Below, in pieces: positions 19,840 through 29,538 of a DNA stretch of 64,000 nt. Under the pieces are notes generated by a model. That model was not told where the DNA came from. It did not search any database and was given only the letters and a program-made list of their open reading frames with translations. The stretch is taken from the NCBI GenBank assembly GCA_934675465.1, contig CAKUQM010000004.1, positions 6,438 to 70,437 of the forward strand. Direction: 5' to 3'. Positions within the stretch are counted from its first letter, which is position 1. Each line of letters begins with the position of its first letter. Source of the DNA: an uncultured Erysipelotrichaceae bacterium (GTDB taxonomy: Bacteria; Bacillota_I; Bacilli_A; Erysipelotrichales; Erysipelotrichaceae). The translations under genes were made by a program, and so were the position numbers.

Positions 19840-21864
19840 CTATCCTCTCAAATAGAATACATCGTATTGACTTGTACTATATTCGCTCTTTCTATAGCCA
19901 CATTCTTCTACATAAGAAGATAACTGAATATATTGATTATCATCATCATGAAAGAAAGTATTTGAATTAACAATCAATATATCATAATCACAATCATCCA
20001 AATATTTCTTTAAATTTTCATAATCAGCCACATCGCCCTTTGGCCAGAAATTATCATAGGAACTATCATGAGGAAAGAAAATTAGATACAATGCGTAAGT
20101 CGTATCATCATATTTTTGATAATCATATCTTTTTTCCTTGCCAAACAAATATGAAGCATCCTTAATAAACGGACCCATAAAGAAAGTTTGGTTAATAATT
20201 TTTGGACTCTTGATATTATAATCATCAATCATTTGTCTAATATTTCTAATCAGCTCTAACTCACTATTTTCTATCTTATATATAGAATTATAATCATCAT
20301 CCGGAATAAAAGTTTCGTGATAATACATTGGGATTTGAATAGTAGATAACACGATAGATACTACCAAAACAATGATAGTACCAATCTTCTTAACACCCTT
20401 ACTTTCTTCTAATAAATAATTAATAAAATATAGAATCGTAAAGTTGTTAATAATAATATCATAAGTACGATAATAAACCCAGTTTATCTTATTCATAAAA
20501 GTACAGGTAAAAGGATTATATATAACAATAATTAAAACCCAGCATAAAATAGAAAACTTTGATTTTCTATTCTTAATAAGATAATAAAACATGGTAAACA
20601 ACAACAAAGGATTAAATAAAATATGCCTAATATCATTAAACATGAAATAGTCAAAAGACATATCAGCTATTTCACTATAATTATTAAAGAATGCATTAAA
20701 ATCAAATAAATTATGGGTAATAGTAAACGACAATACCACCAAAACCAAAGTTGCCAAGGCAATAGTTCCATACTTTACTTTGCCATTTCTAAATAGTTTG
20801 ATAATAAAGTCATTTAAATACCATACAACAACAAATAGTAATAAAACGGCAAGAGGTATATACCACTTTTGCCCTAATTTTGTAATCAGGATATTAACAG
20901 TTGGCACAAGGCATACAACAACATAATCTTTAATTAAATTATCTTCGCTATCAACAAGCGCAAAAAACAAACCAAACAAGAAAAATATTAACGCAAAAGT
21001 ACCAGTAGAGGCGAAGGCACACATGCCTACCATCAACATAAAACTAATATACAAATCTGTTTTATCTTTATTCTTGAAATATCTAAACAAGTAAATTGTG
21101 CTTAAAGCATGAATCGGCATTCTAAAGTTGTTGCCAATAAAGCCAAAAACATTGTTGTAGTATAGATTACCTAAGAACAATACCAACAAACAAAGAAATG
21201 AGATATTTAATAACTTATTCTTACTATTAATTTCTTTTATACAAATAATAGATGTCGCAATAAAGAACATCTCTTGTAGAATTTCAAAAATCCATACAAT
21301 AGCAGGTAAATATTCAAATGTAACCCCAATCACTTTAAGTACATTTTGTACACCCCACAAGAAAACACCAATGAAGTAATAATAAGATTGGAAAATATAA
21401 GTGATCCATTGCACATCGGTATTTGGATAAGTACCAAAATGAGGATGTAGAGAATTTAATTCATGGTTTCCAATATTAAAACTAATTGTATTTACGTAAT
21501 ACAACGTATCAAAACCGTGGGGATCTCCTAGTGTTCTATGGTATGAAATATAGATTTCAAAAGCCAATAATACAAAAAATAAAATATACAATTTGTAGTC
21601 AAATTTATACGAAATCTTCTTAATATTCTTAATTATTAAAATAAGACTTATTATAAATAGCAATATATATAGGAATGCTAAAAGATAAAAGTCTCCATTG
21701 AATGCTGTGATTGGCCAAGACAGTACATATAGGATAACCATTACCAAGGTAAGACCAATCACAAAAGAAAAATCTAGTGGTTCTTTCTTAATCTTCAAAA
21801 AGAATAAACGGCCAATTAATTCAAAATAAACAAGTAATACAAAAGGTAAAAGAAAATATATCAT
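19840..21864 (-). CDS. Large polytopic membrane protein, GT-C-like, copy 2
   Basis: 674 residues with about 14 helices and a C-terminal outer domain of about 140 residues. Motif TLGDPHGFDTLYYVNTISFN in the first long outer loop, then YIFQSYYYF. Paralogue of 23161-25188 (shared HESFIPxDxYN near residue 545 and the closing ECGY..S.YS...Y..F). Function unknown; placed with GT-C enzymes from topology, the loop Asp and the neighbourhood. Confidence 0.55.
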   Translation of the reverse strand: MIYFLLPFVLLVYFELIGRLFFLKIKKEPLDFSFVIGLTLVMVILYVLSWPITAFNGDFYLLAFLYILLFIISLILIIKNIKKISYKFDYKLYILFFVLLAFEIYISYHRTLGDPHGFDTLYYVNTISFNIGNHELNSLHPHFGTYPNTDVQWITYIFQSYYYFIGVFLWGVQNVLKVIGVTFEYLPAIVWIFEILQEMFFIATSIICIKEINSKNKLLNISFLCLLVLFLGNLYYNNVFGFIGNNFRMPIHALSTIYLFRYFKNKDKTDLYISFMLMVGMCAFASTGTFALIFFLFGLFFALVDSEDNLIKDYVVVCLVPTVNILITKLGQKWYIPLAVLLLFVVVWYLNDFIIKLFRNGKVKYGTIALATLVLVVLSFTITHNLFDFNAFFNNYSEIADMSFDYFMFNDIRHILFNPLLLFTMFYYLIKNRKSKFSILCWVLIIVIYNPFTCTFMNKINWVYYRTYDIIINNFTILYFINYLLEESKGVKKIGTIIVLVVSIVLSTIQIPMYYHETFIPDDDYNSIYKIENSELELIRNIRQMIDDYNIKSPKIINQTFFMGPFIKDASYLFGKEKRYDYQKYDDTTYALYLIFFPHDSSYDNFWPKGDVADYENLKKYLDDCDYDILIVNSNTFFHDDDNQYIQLSSYVEECGYRKSEYSTSQYDVFYLRG

Positions 21865-21872
21865 CTTAGCTC

Positions 21873-22163
21873 CTAACTACGACAAAGGAATAAACAATAA
21901 CCATTAAAATATAAGTTGATATAATGTTGACTCACCATAATAATATCAATATTGTACTTATTTTTTCTATTTAATCCAAATAAATATGTAATCAATATTT
22001 CAAATAAAATCAACAACAAGCACAGTCCATCGTTAATTTAATAAAATAATAATGAAAATAATAAAATCAGTATATTTCTATATTCATTATTTTTAATAAT
22101 AAGCATAGAAAAAATGAATATAGGTAAAAATATCAAGATAAAAGTTAATGAGTTCAGTTCCAT
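21873..22163 (-). pseudogene. Truncated MBOAT O-acyltransferase remnant
   Basis: The 307-nt gap between the GT8 gene and the next membrane gene is not empty. From an ATG at 22163, 8 nt after the GT8 stop, 41 codons read MELNSLTFILIFLPIFIF... RNILILLFSLLFY, the usual N-terminus of MBOAT/AlgI-like acyltransferases (F-S-S-x-x-F, FLP, RN...LLxxSLxFY). A TAA at 22038-22040 interrupts it. The same frame then continues ILFEILITYLFGLNRKNK, still MBOAT-like, to a TAG at 21873. The remaining 350-400 residues including the catalytic His are missing. Confidence 0.6.
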
Positions 22164-22171
22164 TTTTAATG

Positions 22172-23155
22172 CTATTCCTTGTTTTTAATTTTATTTTTTC
22201 TCAATTTCATCACAAAGGGGATTAAGCCATTAATTGTCTTATATCTTAACATTGGAAAAGGAACCATCACGAAATTAAAAATATTCCAAAAAAAGAAATA
22301 TAAAGACCATCCTTTTTCCATTTGGTAACCCCAGGGGGTTTTATTGGCATATTTAATATAATCATCACTAAATTTATTTGTATTTCCTTCCCTCCAAGGC
22401 CTATCTTCTCCTAAAAAATGAATAATAACAGGATTATTTAAAGATTCTTTATATACTTCAAAATCCACAAAACATAAATCACCAGCAATTCTATTTAAAA
22501 CCCTATAAGGATAGAATTTAAAAGAATTTACAAAATTATATTTAGGAGCTAAAGTATATATTTTACCCTTTAAATATCCATTTATCGCATCTTGATCCGG
22601 TGCAAAAATCTTATCTTTATTGTTAATATAATACTCTACAATATTTGGAAATATATTGTCTTTTCGGCATTTTTTTAAATCTATCAATAGCACTCCAGAA
22701 TTATAGTAAGGGTGATCTTTTAAACCCAAACCATTCTTTCTTTGTTTATCTACAGTAGGTTCAATGCAGGCTCCTATATAACAGTTTTCTAAATCTGTGT
22801 TATATAATTCGCTTAAACTATCAATTACGATAGTATCTCCATCTAAATATAATATTTTTTCTACATTAGAGGGTAAAATTTTATCACATACTAGTCTTCC
22901 AAGTATTACCGGCCTCCATCCAAGAGTGTCATAATTAGAATTGAAATATTTGCTTAAATCATTCAATTCATAAATTTTGATCTTTTGATTATATCTATCC
23001 ACAAAATTAATCAAACTATTTTCGTTATCGCTAGTGACATTGTGTGTGAATACATGGAAAAAGATTTCTGTATTTATATTATTTTCACAAACAGAACATA
23101 TACTAGCAGCAACCTGAGATATAAAGTTATTATCAAGAACATAAAGAATATTCAT
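22172..23155 (-). CDS. GT8 family glycosyltransferase (LgtC/GspA-like)
   Basis: 327 residues. Starts with MNILYVLDNNFISQVAASI. The metal-binding DxD is in ILYLDGDTIVIDSL near residue 103; PYYNSGVLLIDLKK, APDQDAINGYLKG and IIHFLGEDRPW complete the GT8 pattern (retaining galactosyl- or glucosyltransferases using UDP-sugars). A basic C-terminal tail (MKLRKNKIKNKE) may bind membrane. It is probably one of the two cytoplasmic transferases of the locus. The gene after it is the broken MBOAT. Confidence 0.9.
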   Translation of the reverse strand: MNILYVLDNNFISQVAASICSVCENNINTEIFFHVFTHNVTSDNENSLINFVDRYNQKIKIYELNDLSKYFNSNYDTLGWRPVILGRLVCDKILPSNVEKILYLDGDTIVIDSLSELYNTDLENCYIGACIEPTVDKQRKNGLGLKDHPYYNSGVLLIDLKKCRKDNIFPNIVEYYINNKDKIFAPDQDAINGYLKGKIYTLAPKYNFVNSFKFYPYRVLNRIAGDLCFVDFEVYKESLNNPVIIHFLGEDRPWREGNTNKFSDDYIKYANKTPWGYQMEKGWSLYFFFWNIFNFVMVPFPMLRYKTINGLIPFVMKLRKNKIKNKE

Positions 23156-23160
23156 ACTAG

Positions 23161-25188
23161 TTAATCTCCAAACTTAAATAGTTCATAATTATCGTTGCTA
23201 TAGATAGAATATCCATAACCACATTCAGCAACCTTATATATTAAATACTGCCAGTTATTTTCGTTTTTATTATAGTACTCTTTACTCTTATCAACTATTA
23301 AAAAATCAATATTAGCTTCACTTAAATATAATCCTACATTATCATAATCAGCTTCAATCTCTTTACACACATCACCCAAATAAGCTGGTGGATAAAAGAT
23401 TGAGTATACTTGTTTTTCTGCATTAGACCACTTGGGATTTATAAGTAATAATCTTCCATAAATAAATCTAGCATCTGGAATTATACTTTCAGTAAACAAA
23501 TTTGTAGAAACAATATATGACGTTTTATCCACATATTTTACTTCTTCCATTAATCGATTTAACACATCAAATTCATCATTGCTCATTTTCATAATATTGT
23601 TATAGTTATCACCAGGAATAAAACTCTCATGATAATAGTTTGGGTTTATAAAGTCAGTTCCAGCAATAAACAATATCAACAATATAGTCATAGTTCCGGT
23701 ATAAACATATTTATGATTAATTTTGTTATAGAACATTGATAAATATAATAAAACAGTAAATGGATTAATAATGATATCCAACGCACGATGGTACACAATA
23801 TTAAATTTATATATAATAGGGCAGTTAAACGGACTGAAAAAGATTACAAAAATTATAATAAAAGCTTTTATTAATTTGTTTTTATTCTCAAATATACTCA
23901 CATATCCTAATAATAACCATATAAGCATTCTGTAAATTTTTTCACTCTTAGCTAAAAAACCATAATTATGAAAATAATTAATTGTCATATCAGCTACTTC
24001 ACTATGATTATTAGTAAAAGCTCTAAAGTCAAATGGATTTTTAGTAACCATTAGCGACAAAGCTATAGTTAGGATAAAAAAGAAAGAAAATATTATCTTT
24101 TTAGTAAATTTTAATCTAGATAACTTAACTAAATAATTATTTAAATAAAATAGTAAAACACTAATTATTAATGAAATTATAAAACTATATAATATTTTTA
24201 AAGACAAAACAACGCATATCAAATCCATCAATGGAACAAATAAAATAAGCGCATAATATTTAAACATATGGTCACTACTATCAACAAGCACAAAATACAT
24301 CCCAAACAATAAGAAGATTATTGAAAATACACCAGATGAGGAGAATGCACAAGTTGCTAATAAGCAAATTGAAAATAAAATCCAATTCTTTTGGGTATCT
24401 TTATTAAATAGTTCATAAGCTATCATAATGGAATAAGCCATAGCAATTGTTCTAAATGAATTTCCATAGAAACCATATACATTGTTCCAATATAATTTGC
24501 CATAAAAGAAAACAAAAATAAACGCAAAAGTAATACTTAGTAATTTCTTATTTTTAGACAATAATTTTATAGAGTTGATGATTATTGATCCAAGAAAGAA
24601 ATTAAATAATATTTGAAACACCCATATAATAGCTGAATAATTATTAACTATTGTTATATGTGATAGAATTCTCACAAACAAGAAAACAATACAAGATGCA
24701 AAATAATAATATGATTGGAAAGTATATTGTGCTGATTGTCCCGATGTATAACCCCCATAAAAGAAATCAGTAGTATTTAAACTTTTCTTTCCGATATTTG
24801 TAGAAATAAAATTTAAATAATATGTTGAATCAAAGCCACTAGTTTCACCAAGCGTTGTATTGTATGCGTAAAATAGCATAATAAATACAATAATTAACAA
24901 CAGAATCCAAGCAAATATACTAAATTTCCACTTTATATTCTTTCTATTTTTTATAAATAAAAATATTGTTATAAGCACATATAACGCACACAAAGCCATT
25001 ACCAACCAAAACGAACAGTTAGAAAAAGTGAAAGCTCCTGTTGTTAAAAATAGAAACGCTAAAATTGACATTAACCCAAAAGGAAACGCCAAATCATATC
25101 TATCAAAATTCAAAAGATTAAGTACTAGTTGTCCACTTATTTCAAAATACACCACCAATAATAGAGTTAATAAAAAATACCAAATCAT
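23161..25188 (-). CDS. Large polytopic membrane protein, GT-C-like, copy 1
   Basis: 675 residues, about 14 helices, outer C-terminal domain from about residue 545. Motif TLGETSGFDSTYYLNFIS in the first long outer loop and YTFQSYYYFAS. Paralogue of 19840-21864 over the full length, at low to moderate identity. It starts 8 nt after the GtrB-like gene's stop, consistent with using the polyprenyl-phosphate sugar made by that enzyme. Confidence 0.55.
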   Translation of the reverse strand: MIWYFLLTLLLVVYFEISGQLVLNLLNFDRYDLAFPFGLMSILAFLFLTTGAFTFSNCSFWLVMALCALYVLITIFLFIKNRKNIKWKFSIFAWILLLIIVFIMLFYAYNTTLGETSGFDSTYYLNFISTNIGKKSLNTTDFFYGGYTSGQSAQYTFQSYYYFASCIVFLFVRILSHITIVNNYSAIIWVFQILFNFFLGSIIINSIKLLSKNKKLLSITFAFIFVFFYGKLYWNNVYGFYGNSFRTIAMAYSIMIAYELFNKDTQKNWILFSICLLATCAFSSSGVFSIIFLLFGMYFVLVDSSDHMFKYYALILFVPLMDLICVVLSLKILYSFIISLIISVLLFYLNNYLVKLSRLKFTKKIIFSFFFILTIALSLMVTKNPFDFRAFTNNHSEVADMTINYFHNYGFLAKSEKIYRMLIWLLLGYVSIFENKNKLIKAFIIIFVIFFSPFNCPIIYKFNIVYHRALDIIINPFTVLLYLSMFYNKINHKYVYTGTMTILLILFIAGTDFINPNYYHESFIPGDNYNNIMKMSNDEFDVLNRLMEEVKYVDKTSYIVSTNLFTESIIPDARFIYGRLLLINPKWSNAEKQVYSIFYPPAYLGDVCKEIEADYDNVGLYLSEANIDFLIVDKSKEYYNKNENNWQYLIYKVAECGYGYSIYSNDNYELFKFGD

Positions 25189-25196
25189 ATTAATCC

Positions 25197-26153
25197 CTAA
25201 TCTTTATCGTGTGTTAGATAACTCTCAATATAATATCTAGGTCTTTTTTTGGTTTCAATAAATGTTTTACCAACATATTGGCCTATTACACCAAGACATA
25301 CTAGTTGTACACCACCAATAAACCAAATAGATGCAAATAAAGATGTCCAACCTTGAATTGTATGTCCACTAGCGTGTTGGATCAAAGAATAAATGACCGC
25401 AATTATAGCAATCAAGATTGCGATAAAGCCTAAATAAAGAATTAATGTTAGTGGTTTATCACTAAAAGAAGTAACACCATTAAACGCAAAAGAAAGCATC
25501 TTCTTTAAAGGATACTTAGATTCCCCCTTTAATCTAGGAGATCTCTTATAATAAACACAGTCGGTCTTAAAACCAAGTTCTGGAGCTAAGCCTCTTAAGA
25601 ATAAATGGGTTTCAGAATATAAAGATAATTCATCTAGAGCTCTATTAGACATCAATCTAAAATCGGCACTATTGTATACAGTCTTAGCACCCATGTAGTT
25701 CATTAATTTATAAAAAGCTTCTGCAGTAAACTTCTTAAAACCACTATCGCTTGTTCTATCATTTCTAACGCCATATACAATGTCACAGCCAGAGTAGTAC
25801 TTCTCAACCATTTCTTCGATTACACCAACATCATCTTGTAAGTCTGCGTCAATTGAAATAGTTACATCTGCTTCATCTTTTACTTGCATCAAACCAGCTA
25901 ATAAAGCATTTTGATGTCCTTTGTTACCAGCTAAATTTAAGCCGTGTACATACTCACTATTTTCATAAGCATTCTTAATAACATTCCAAGTCTTATCCTT
26001 AGAACCATCATTAACATATAAAATAAAACTATTTGATTTAACAACTTCTCTTTTTACTAAGTCTTTCATTAAATCATTCAATACTTTATCAGTATCTGGT
26101 AATGCTTCTTCCTCGTTATAACAAGGAACCACAATAGCTAATCTTTTAATCAT
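25197..26153 (-). CDS. GT2 bactoprenyl-phosphate glucosyltransferase-like (GtrB/YkcC type)
   Basis: 318 residues. AIVVPCYNEEEALP at the start, SIDADLQDD (metal site) near residue 100, SADFRLMS and LKGESKYPLKKM are the standard GtrB/ArnC-type motifs. Two hydrophobic segments at about 230-295 form the membrane part. It should transfer a sugar (glucose in best-studied relatives) from a UDP-sugar to undecaprenyl phosphate. It overlaps the DUF2304 gene by 8 nt, a common pairing. Confidence 0.85.
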   Translation of the reverse strand: MIKRLAIVVPCYNEEEALPDTDKVLNDLMKDLVKREVVKSNSFILYVNDGSKDKTWNVIKNAYENSEYVHGLNLAGNKGHQNALLAGLMQVKDEADVTISIDADLQDDVGVIEEMVEKYYSGCDIVYGVRNDRTSDSGFKKFTAEAFYKLMNYMGAKTVYNSADFRLMSNRALDELSLYSETHLFLRGLAPELGFKTDCVYYKRSPRLKGESKYPLKKMLSFAFNGVTSFSDKPLTLILYLGFIAILIAIIAVIYSLIQHASGHTIQGWTSLFASIWFIGGVQLVCLGVIGQYVGKTFIETKKRPRYYIESYLTHDKD

Positions 26154-26508
26154 TCTCTTTTTCCTTTTCTAAATCTTCAAGTTTCTTTTTCAATGTCGCT
26201 ACTTCATAATTTAAATTAATTAAAATCTCATTATATTTGCTTAAAATAAAATAAATATAAAAAGTAATACAATATAGCAAAAATATCATAATCAAGAATA
26301 CAGCATTAACAGGAATCTGTACCCCTATTAGATTTGAAACATGGTACACAATGTTTGGAAATAAAGAAAGGATAACCATGCCAATACCCCAAATAATCCA
26401 AACAACCGCAAAATGTATATTCATTTTGTTTTTAAGAACATTTCTTATAACTATAAACAAAACAAACAGGGAACCAACCAATAAACAAATTTGTAATACT
26501 TTACTCAT
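26146..26508 (-). CDS. DUF2304 family small membrane protein
   Basis: 120 residues: three hydrophobic segments (about 5-22, 33-51, 67-90) then a charged coiled-coil-like tail (NYEVATLKKKLEDLEKEKEN). This layout and its position between two GT2 genes fit DUF2304, small proteins often found beside DPM1-like glycosyltransferases and thought to assist them in the membrane. That role is inferred from the family, not shown here. Confidence 0.75.
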   Translation of the reverse strand: MSKVLQICLLVGSLFVLFIVIRNVLKNKMNIHFAVVWIIWGIGMVILSLFPNIVYHVSNLIGVQIPVNAVFLIMIFLLYCITFYIYFILSKYNEILINLNYEVATLKKKLEDLEKEKEND

Positions 26509-26513
26509 GTAAG

Positions 26514-27179
26514 TTACCTCGCAAATAATATAGAAATCGAAACACCAACCATAAATTTTATAGTTTTATATGGGTTTACAAAATAACTGCTGCCATTTTG
26601 TCTTTCTAACATTTCTACTTGAACCTCTTTTACTCTATATCCATTACTCAAAAGGTGACATAGTGCGTCAGGTTCTGCATAAAAATTCATTCCTTTAGAA
26701 AACTCACTAATAGTTTTCTTACCTAGTGCACGCATACCACTTGTGGGGTCAGTTACCTTTGTGCCTGATTTGAATTTAATTAAGAAACAAAAAAATCTAC
26801 TACCAATCATTCTTGGTGTAAGTGGTTTTTTATTTTCAAGAAAACGACTACCTACTACATAATCATTTCCGTTTTTTATCTCTTCAACTATTTTATCAAT
26901 ATATTTTGGTTGATGTTGCCCATCACCATCAATGCATACAACGCAATCATAATTGTTTTCGTTTGCATACATAAAACCAACCCTAGTAACACCGGCAATA
27001 CCAAGATTATTTGGTAAATTCAAAACATTATAATTTTCATCTTTACACAACTCTTGTGTATTATCGGTTGATTTATCGTTTATTATTAAATAATCATATT
27101 TGTATCGTTTAACTTCTTCAATTAGTGATTTTAAATTTTTTGATTCGTTAAAAGCAGGAATTATTACTATGGTTTTCAT
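26514..27179 (-). CDS. GT2 glycosyltransferase, DPM1-like, short form
   Basis: 221 residues. IVIIPAFNESKNLKSLIEEV, INDKSTDNT, VCIDGDGQHQP (metal site), VGSRFLENKKPLTPRMIG and DPTSGMRALGKK are all present, so the catalytic domain is complete. It lacks the C-terminal membrane domain of the longer relatives and ends with one weak hydrophobic stretch; the DUF2304 protein next door may supply the membrane anchor. First gene of the minus-strand glycan run. A TAAAAT box lies 7 nt before the ATG with no ribosome site. Confidence 0.85.
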   Translation of the reverse strand: MKTIVIIPAFNESKNLKSLIEEVKRYKYDYLIINDKSTDNTQELCKDENYNVLNLPNNLGIAGVTRVGFMYANENNYDCVVCIDGDGQHQPKYIDKIVEEIKNGNDYVVGSRFLENKKPLTPRMIGSRFFCFLIKFKSGTKVTDPTSGMRALGKKTISEFSKGMNFYAEPDALCHLLSNGYRVKEVQVEMLERQNGSSYFVNPYKTIKFMVGVSISILFAR

Positions 27180-27198
27180 CTAGATAATTTTACTATTT

Positions 27199-27228
27199 TT
27201 GAATACATTTTACTAATTAAAGTATAAT
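27199..27228 (+). promoter_or_regulatory. Promoter of the GT2 gene, leaderless arrangement
   Basis: TTGAAT at 27199-27204, 18-nt spacer, perfect TATAAT at 27223-27228. Only 6 nt separate the -10 box from the ATG at 27235, so transcription should start at or next to the ATG. No ribosome binding site is present. Confidence 0.7.
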
Positions 27229-27234
27229 TAATTC

Positions 27235-28026
27235 ATGTATACAAGAAACGATCATACTTTTGCGATTTGTGCATATAAGGAAAGTCCTTATTTAGAAGAT
27301 TGTATTTTATCTTTGATTGGTCAAACTATTAAACCAAATATCATCATGGAAACAAGCACTCCTAATGATTTTATTAAAACCATAGCAAATAAATACAACA
27401 TCAAATTATTTATTAATCCCGATGGTGGTTTAGCTAAGGATTGGAATTATGCTTATGATAGTTGTGATACCGAATTAGTTACAATAGCTCATCAGGATGA
27501 TATTTATGAACCGAATTATTTGGAATCAATATTAGAATATGCAAATACAACAACAAATCCAATTATTTTTTTTACCGATTATTATGAAATTAGAAACAAT
27601 GAAAGAGTATCTAATAATTTAAATTTAAATATTAAAAGGATTATGAATCATCCTTTTACTAAAACTAAAAATAGAAATAAGATCAAATTAAGACAGAGAA
27701 TTTTAAGTTTTGGTGATTCGATATCTTGCCCTACCGTGACTTTAACTAAAGACAAATGTGGTAATTCCCCTTATGATTTAAGTTTTAAATGTTCGGTAGA
27801 TTATAAAACTTGGTCAAGATTATCAAGAATTGATGGAGAATTTATATATATTCCAAAAATTCTTATGGGACATAGAATTTACAGAGAATCTACAACTACA
27901 AAATCTTTAGAGAACAACATAAGGCAACAAGAAGATGCTTCCATAATGGCTGAATACTGGCCTAAACCTATCGCAAAGATTATTTATAAAATTTATTCCA
28001 ATAGTGAAAAAAGCAATCATGTTTAG
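27235..28026 (+). CDS. GT2 family glycosyltransferase
   Basis: 263 residues. FAICAYKESPYLEDCILSL at the N-terminus, INPDGGLAKDWNYAYD and TIAHQDDIYEPNYL (DxD-like metal site near residue 83) define a GT-A fold GT2 enzyme. The C-terminal third (FKCSVDYKTWSRLS, GHRIYRES) is the usual acceptor-side region. No membrane helix. It stands on the opposite strand from the main locus and is convergent with the flippase gene, sharing a bidirectional terminator. Expression is probably leaderless. Confidence 0.8.
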   Translation: MYTRNDHTFAICAYKESPYLEDCILSLIGQTIKPNIIMETSTPNDFIKTIANKYNIKLFINPDGGLAKDWNYAYDSCDTELVTIAHQDDIYEPNYLESILEYANTTTNPIIFFTDYYEIRNNERVSNNLNLNIKRIMNHPFTKTKNRNKIKLRQRILSFGDSISCPTVTLTKDKCGNSPYDLSFKCSVDYKTWSRLSRIDGEFIYIPKILMGHRIYRESTTTKSLENNIRQQEDASIMAEYWPKPIAKIIYKIYSNSEKSNHV

Positions 28027-28038
28027 TTATTGCTTTTT
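28008..28038. terminator. Bidirectional intrinsic terminator between convergent genes
   Basis: A 10-bp stem AAAAAGCAAT / ATTGCTTTTT with an 11-nt loop. The stem's own A and T runs give a U tail on both strands. It overlaps the stop codons of both the GT2 and the flippase gene. Confidence 0.75.
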
Positions 28039-29514
28039 AATTAACTTTAATAAATCAATCTTAAAACTTATTATGAATAACATGTAGTCTAATACGGCAC
28101 AAATAGCACTCATAAGCACAAACATTAAAAGATTATTTAAAGGAAAAAAGACGCTTATCAATAAATTAGAAATAATTAGAACGACTGTGAATTTTGTTTT
28201 CTTTAAATTATTTATTCTAACTAATTTGTTTGTGTTTATTAACAACTTTTTAGAAGTAACAGGAATATAAATAACAAAATATAGCAAATATGCCACAATA
28301 CCACAAGCCAGTATCAATTCATTAGTGAACGTGAATAGGTTTCCACTTATTTTTAACAACAAAATATAGTCTATTAGAGTAAAAATAAAACCAATACCTT
28401 TAATTTTTTCTTTAAGTAGTGTTGTGATTGTTGATGAATTTTCATAAGCTATAAAACTTATCAACAATTGTAAACAAATTAAGAAAGTTAAAACGAACAA
28501 TTTGCTACTATCTTCATTAGGGAGCCACAGACTATATAATTGCTTATTTAAACACATTATTAAGACTATTGGTATTATTATTAAACCAACAATTGCATTT
28601 GTTGCCACATTAACTTCTTTTTGATCATCATTGATAACGCCCCTAATCATAATGGGTTCTGCCATTGATGTGATTGTGTTTCCCAACAATAAGCACATAG
28701 TCATTATTGGTTGTACTAGGGATAAAATACTCGATTCTTCTATAGGTAACGTTCTATTAGCGATTATTAGTTCTGAGTTTATAATTAATAGGTTGCCCGA
28801 ATTAGATATAATCGACCAAACACCTAAGTTAAAAATCTTTTTAAACTTTGATTTTGAAATCAGTTTTAAATCTAATTTAATATCATTCATTTCTTTGATA
28901 GAAACAAACATGCTAAATAGCGACCTAACAATCGTTGAAAGGAAAACTATTAGACCTAAGGAAGCGAGGCTAACTTTTCTTGACAAGTAAATATACATCA
29001 TCAGTATACCCTTAACAAGACTTTCAATTATTAAAGATACACCATATAAGTCCATCCTGTCCTTAACATAATAGGAAATATTGAATACAGCACAAATGCC
29101 ATTGCATATGGTTGCTAAAAATATATATAGAAATAAAAGTTTTACATCATGCAAAAGTTCATTTGAAACATTAATGATTGATGTAAGATTAGAATAAAAA
29201 AACATTTCTACTAAAAAAATAAAGACACTAATTATTACACATGATAAAAAAGTTGTTGAATAATATTCTTTAGCTTCTTGTGTATTTTTATTTAGATAAT
29301 TAACAATAACTAGTCGCGATGAAACGGTACTTGTTATTACAAATAATATTGAAAAATATGTTGAAAAATTTGTTGCGATTGGATAGTAAGAATAAGCCTC
29401 TTTCCCAACAAACTCAACAAAATATTGTGTAATAAAAAATGACACAAATACCGATACTGCTATTGATAGAAGATTAGCTATTATTGTTATCGTCATTTTT
29501 TCACTACTTTTCAT
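28027..29514 (-). CDS. Second Wzx-like polysaccharide flippase (MOP superfamily)
   Basis: 495 residues, about 14 helices. The N-terminus (ANLLSIAVSVFVSFFITQYF, VGKEAYSYYPIATNF) follows the layout of oligosaccharide flippases and is only distantly related to the flippase at 10658-12097. The start codon lies 24 nt from that of the divergent polymerase-fusion gene, with AT-rich -10-like boxes between them and no ribosome site. It probably exports the glycan handled by the fusion protein. Confidence 0.8.
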   Translation of the reverse strand: MKSSEKMTITIIANLLSIAVSVFVSFFITQYFVEFVGKEAYSYYPIATNFSTYFSILFVITSTVSSRLVIVNYLNKNTQEAKEYYSTTFLSCVIISVFIFLVEMFFYSNLTSIINVSNELLHDVKLLFLYIFLATICNGICAVFNISYYVKDRMDLYGVSLIIESLVKGILMMYIYLSRKVSLASLGLIVFLSTIVRSLFSMFVSIKEMNDIKLDLKLISKSKFKKIFNLGVWSIISNSGNLLIINSELIIANRTLPIEESSILSLVQPIMTMCLLLGNTITSMAEPIMIRGVINDDQKEVNVATNAIVGLIIIPIVLIMCLNKQLYSLWLPNEDSSKLFVLTFLICLQLLISFIAYENSSTITTLLKEKIKGIGFIFTLIDYILLLKISGNLFTFTNELILACGIVAYLLYFVIYIPVTSKKLLINTNKLVRINNLKKTKFTVVLIISNLLISVFFPLNNLLMFVLMSAICAVLDYMLFIISFKIDLLKLIKKQ

Positions 29515-29525
29515 ATTTACTATTT

Positions 29526-29531
29526 TATAAT
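29526..29531 (+). promoter_or_regulatory. -10 box of the polymerase-fusion gene, leaderless arrangement
   Basis: TATAAT lies 7 nt before the ATG at 29539. The alternative in-frame ATG at 29533 would sit 1 nt after the -10 box, upstream of any transcript start, so 29539 is the better start. The reverse strand of the same AT-rich stretch offers TATAAA/TAAAAT boxes for the divergent flippase gene. Confidence 0.6.
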
Positions 29532-29538
29532 AATGTGT

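Noticed and set aside
28631..28990. 119-codon plus-strand ORF
   Set aside because: It is an antisense shadow of the flippase gene, with no start signals.
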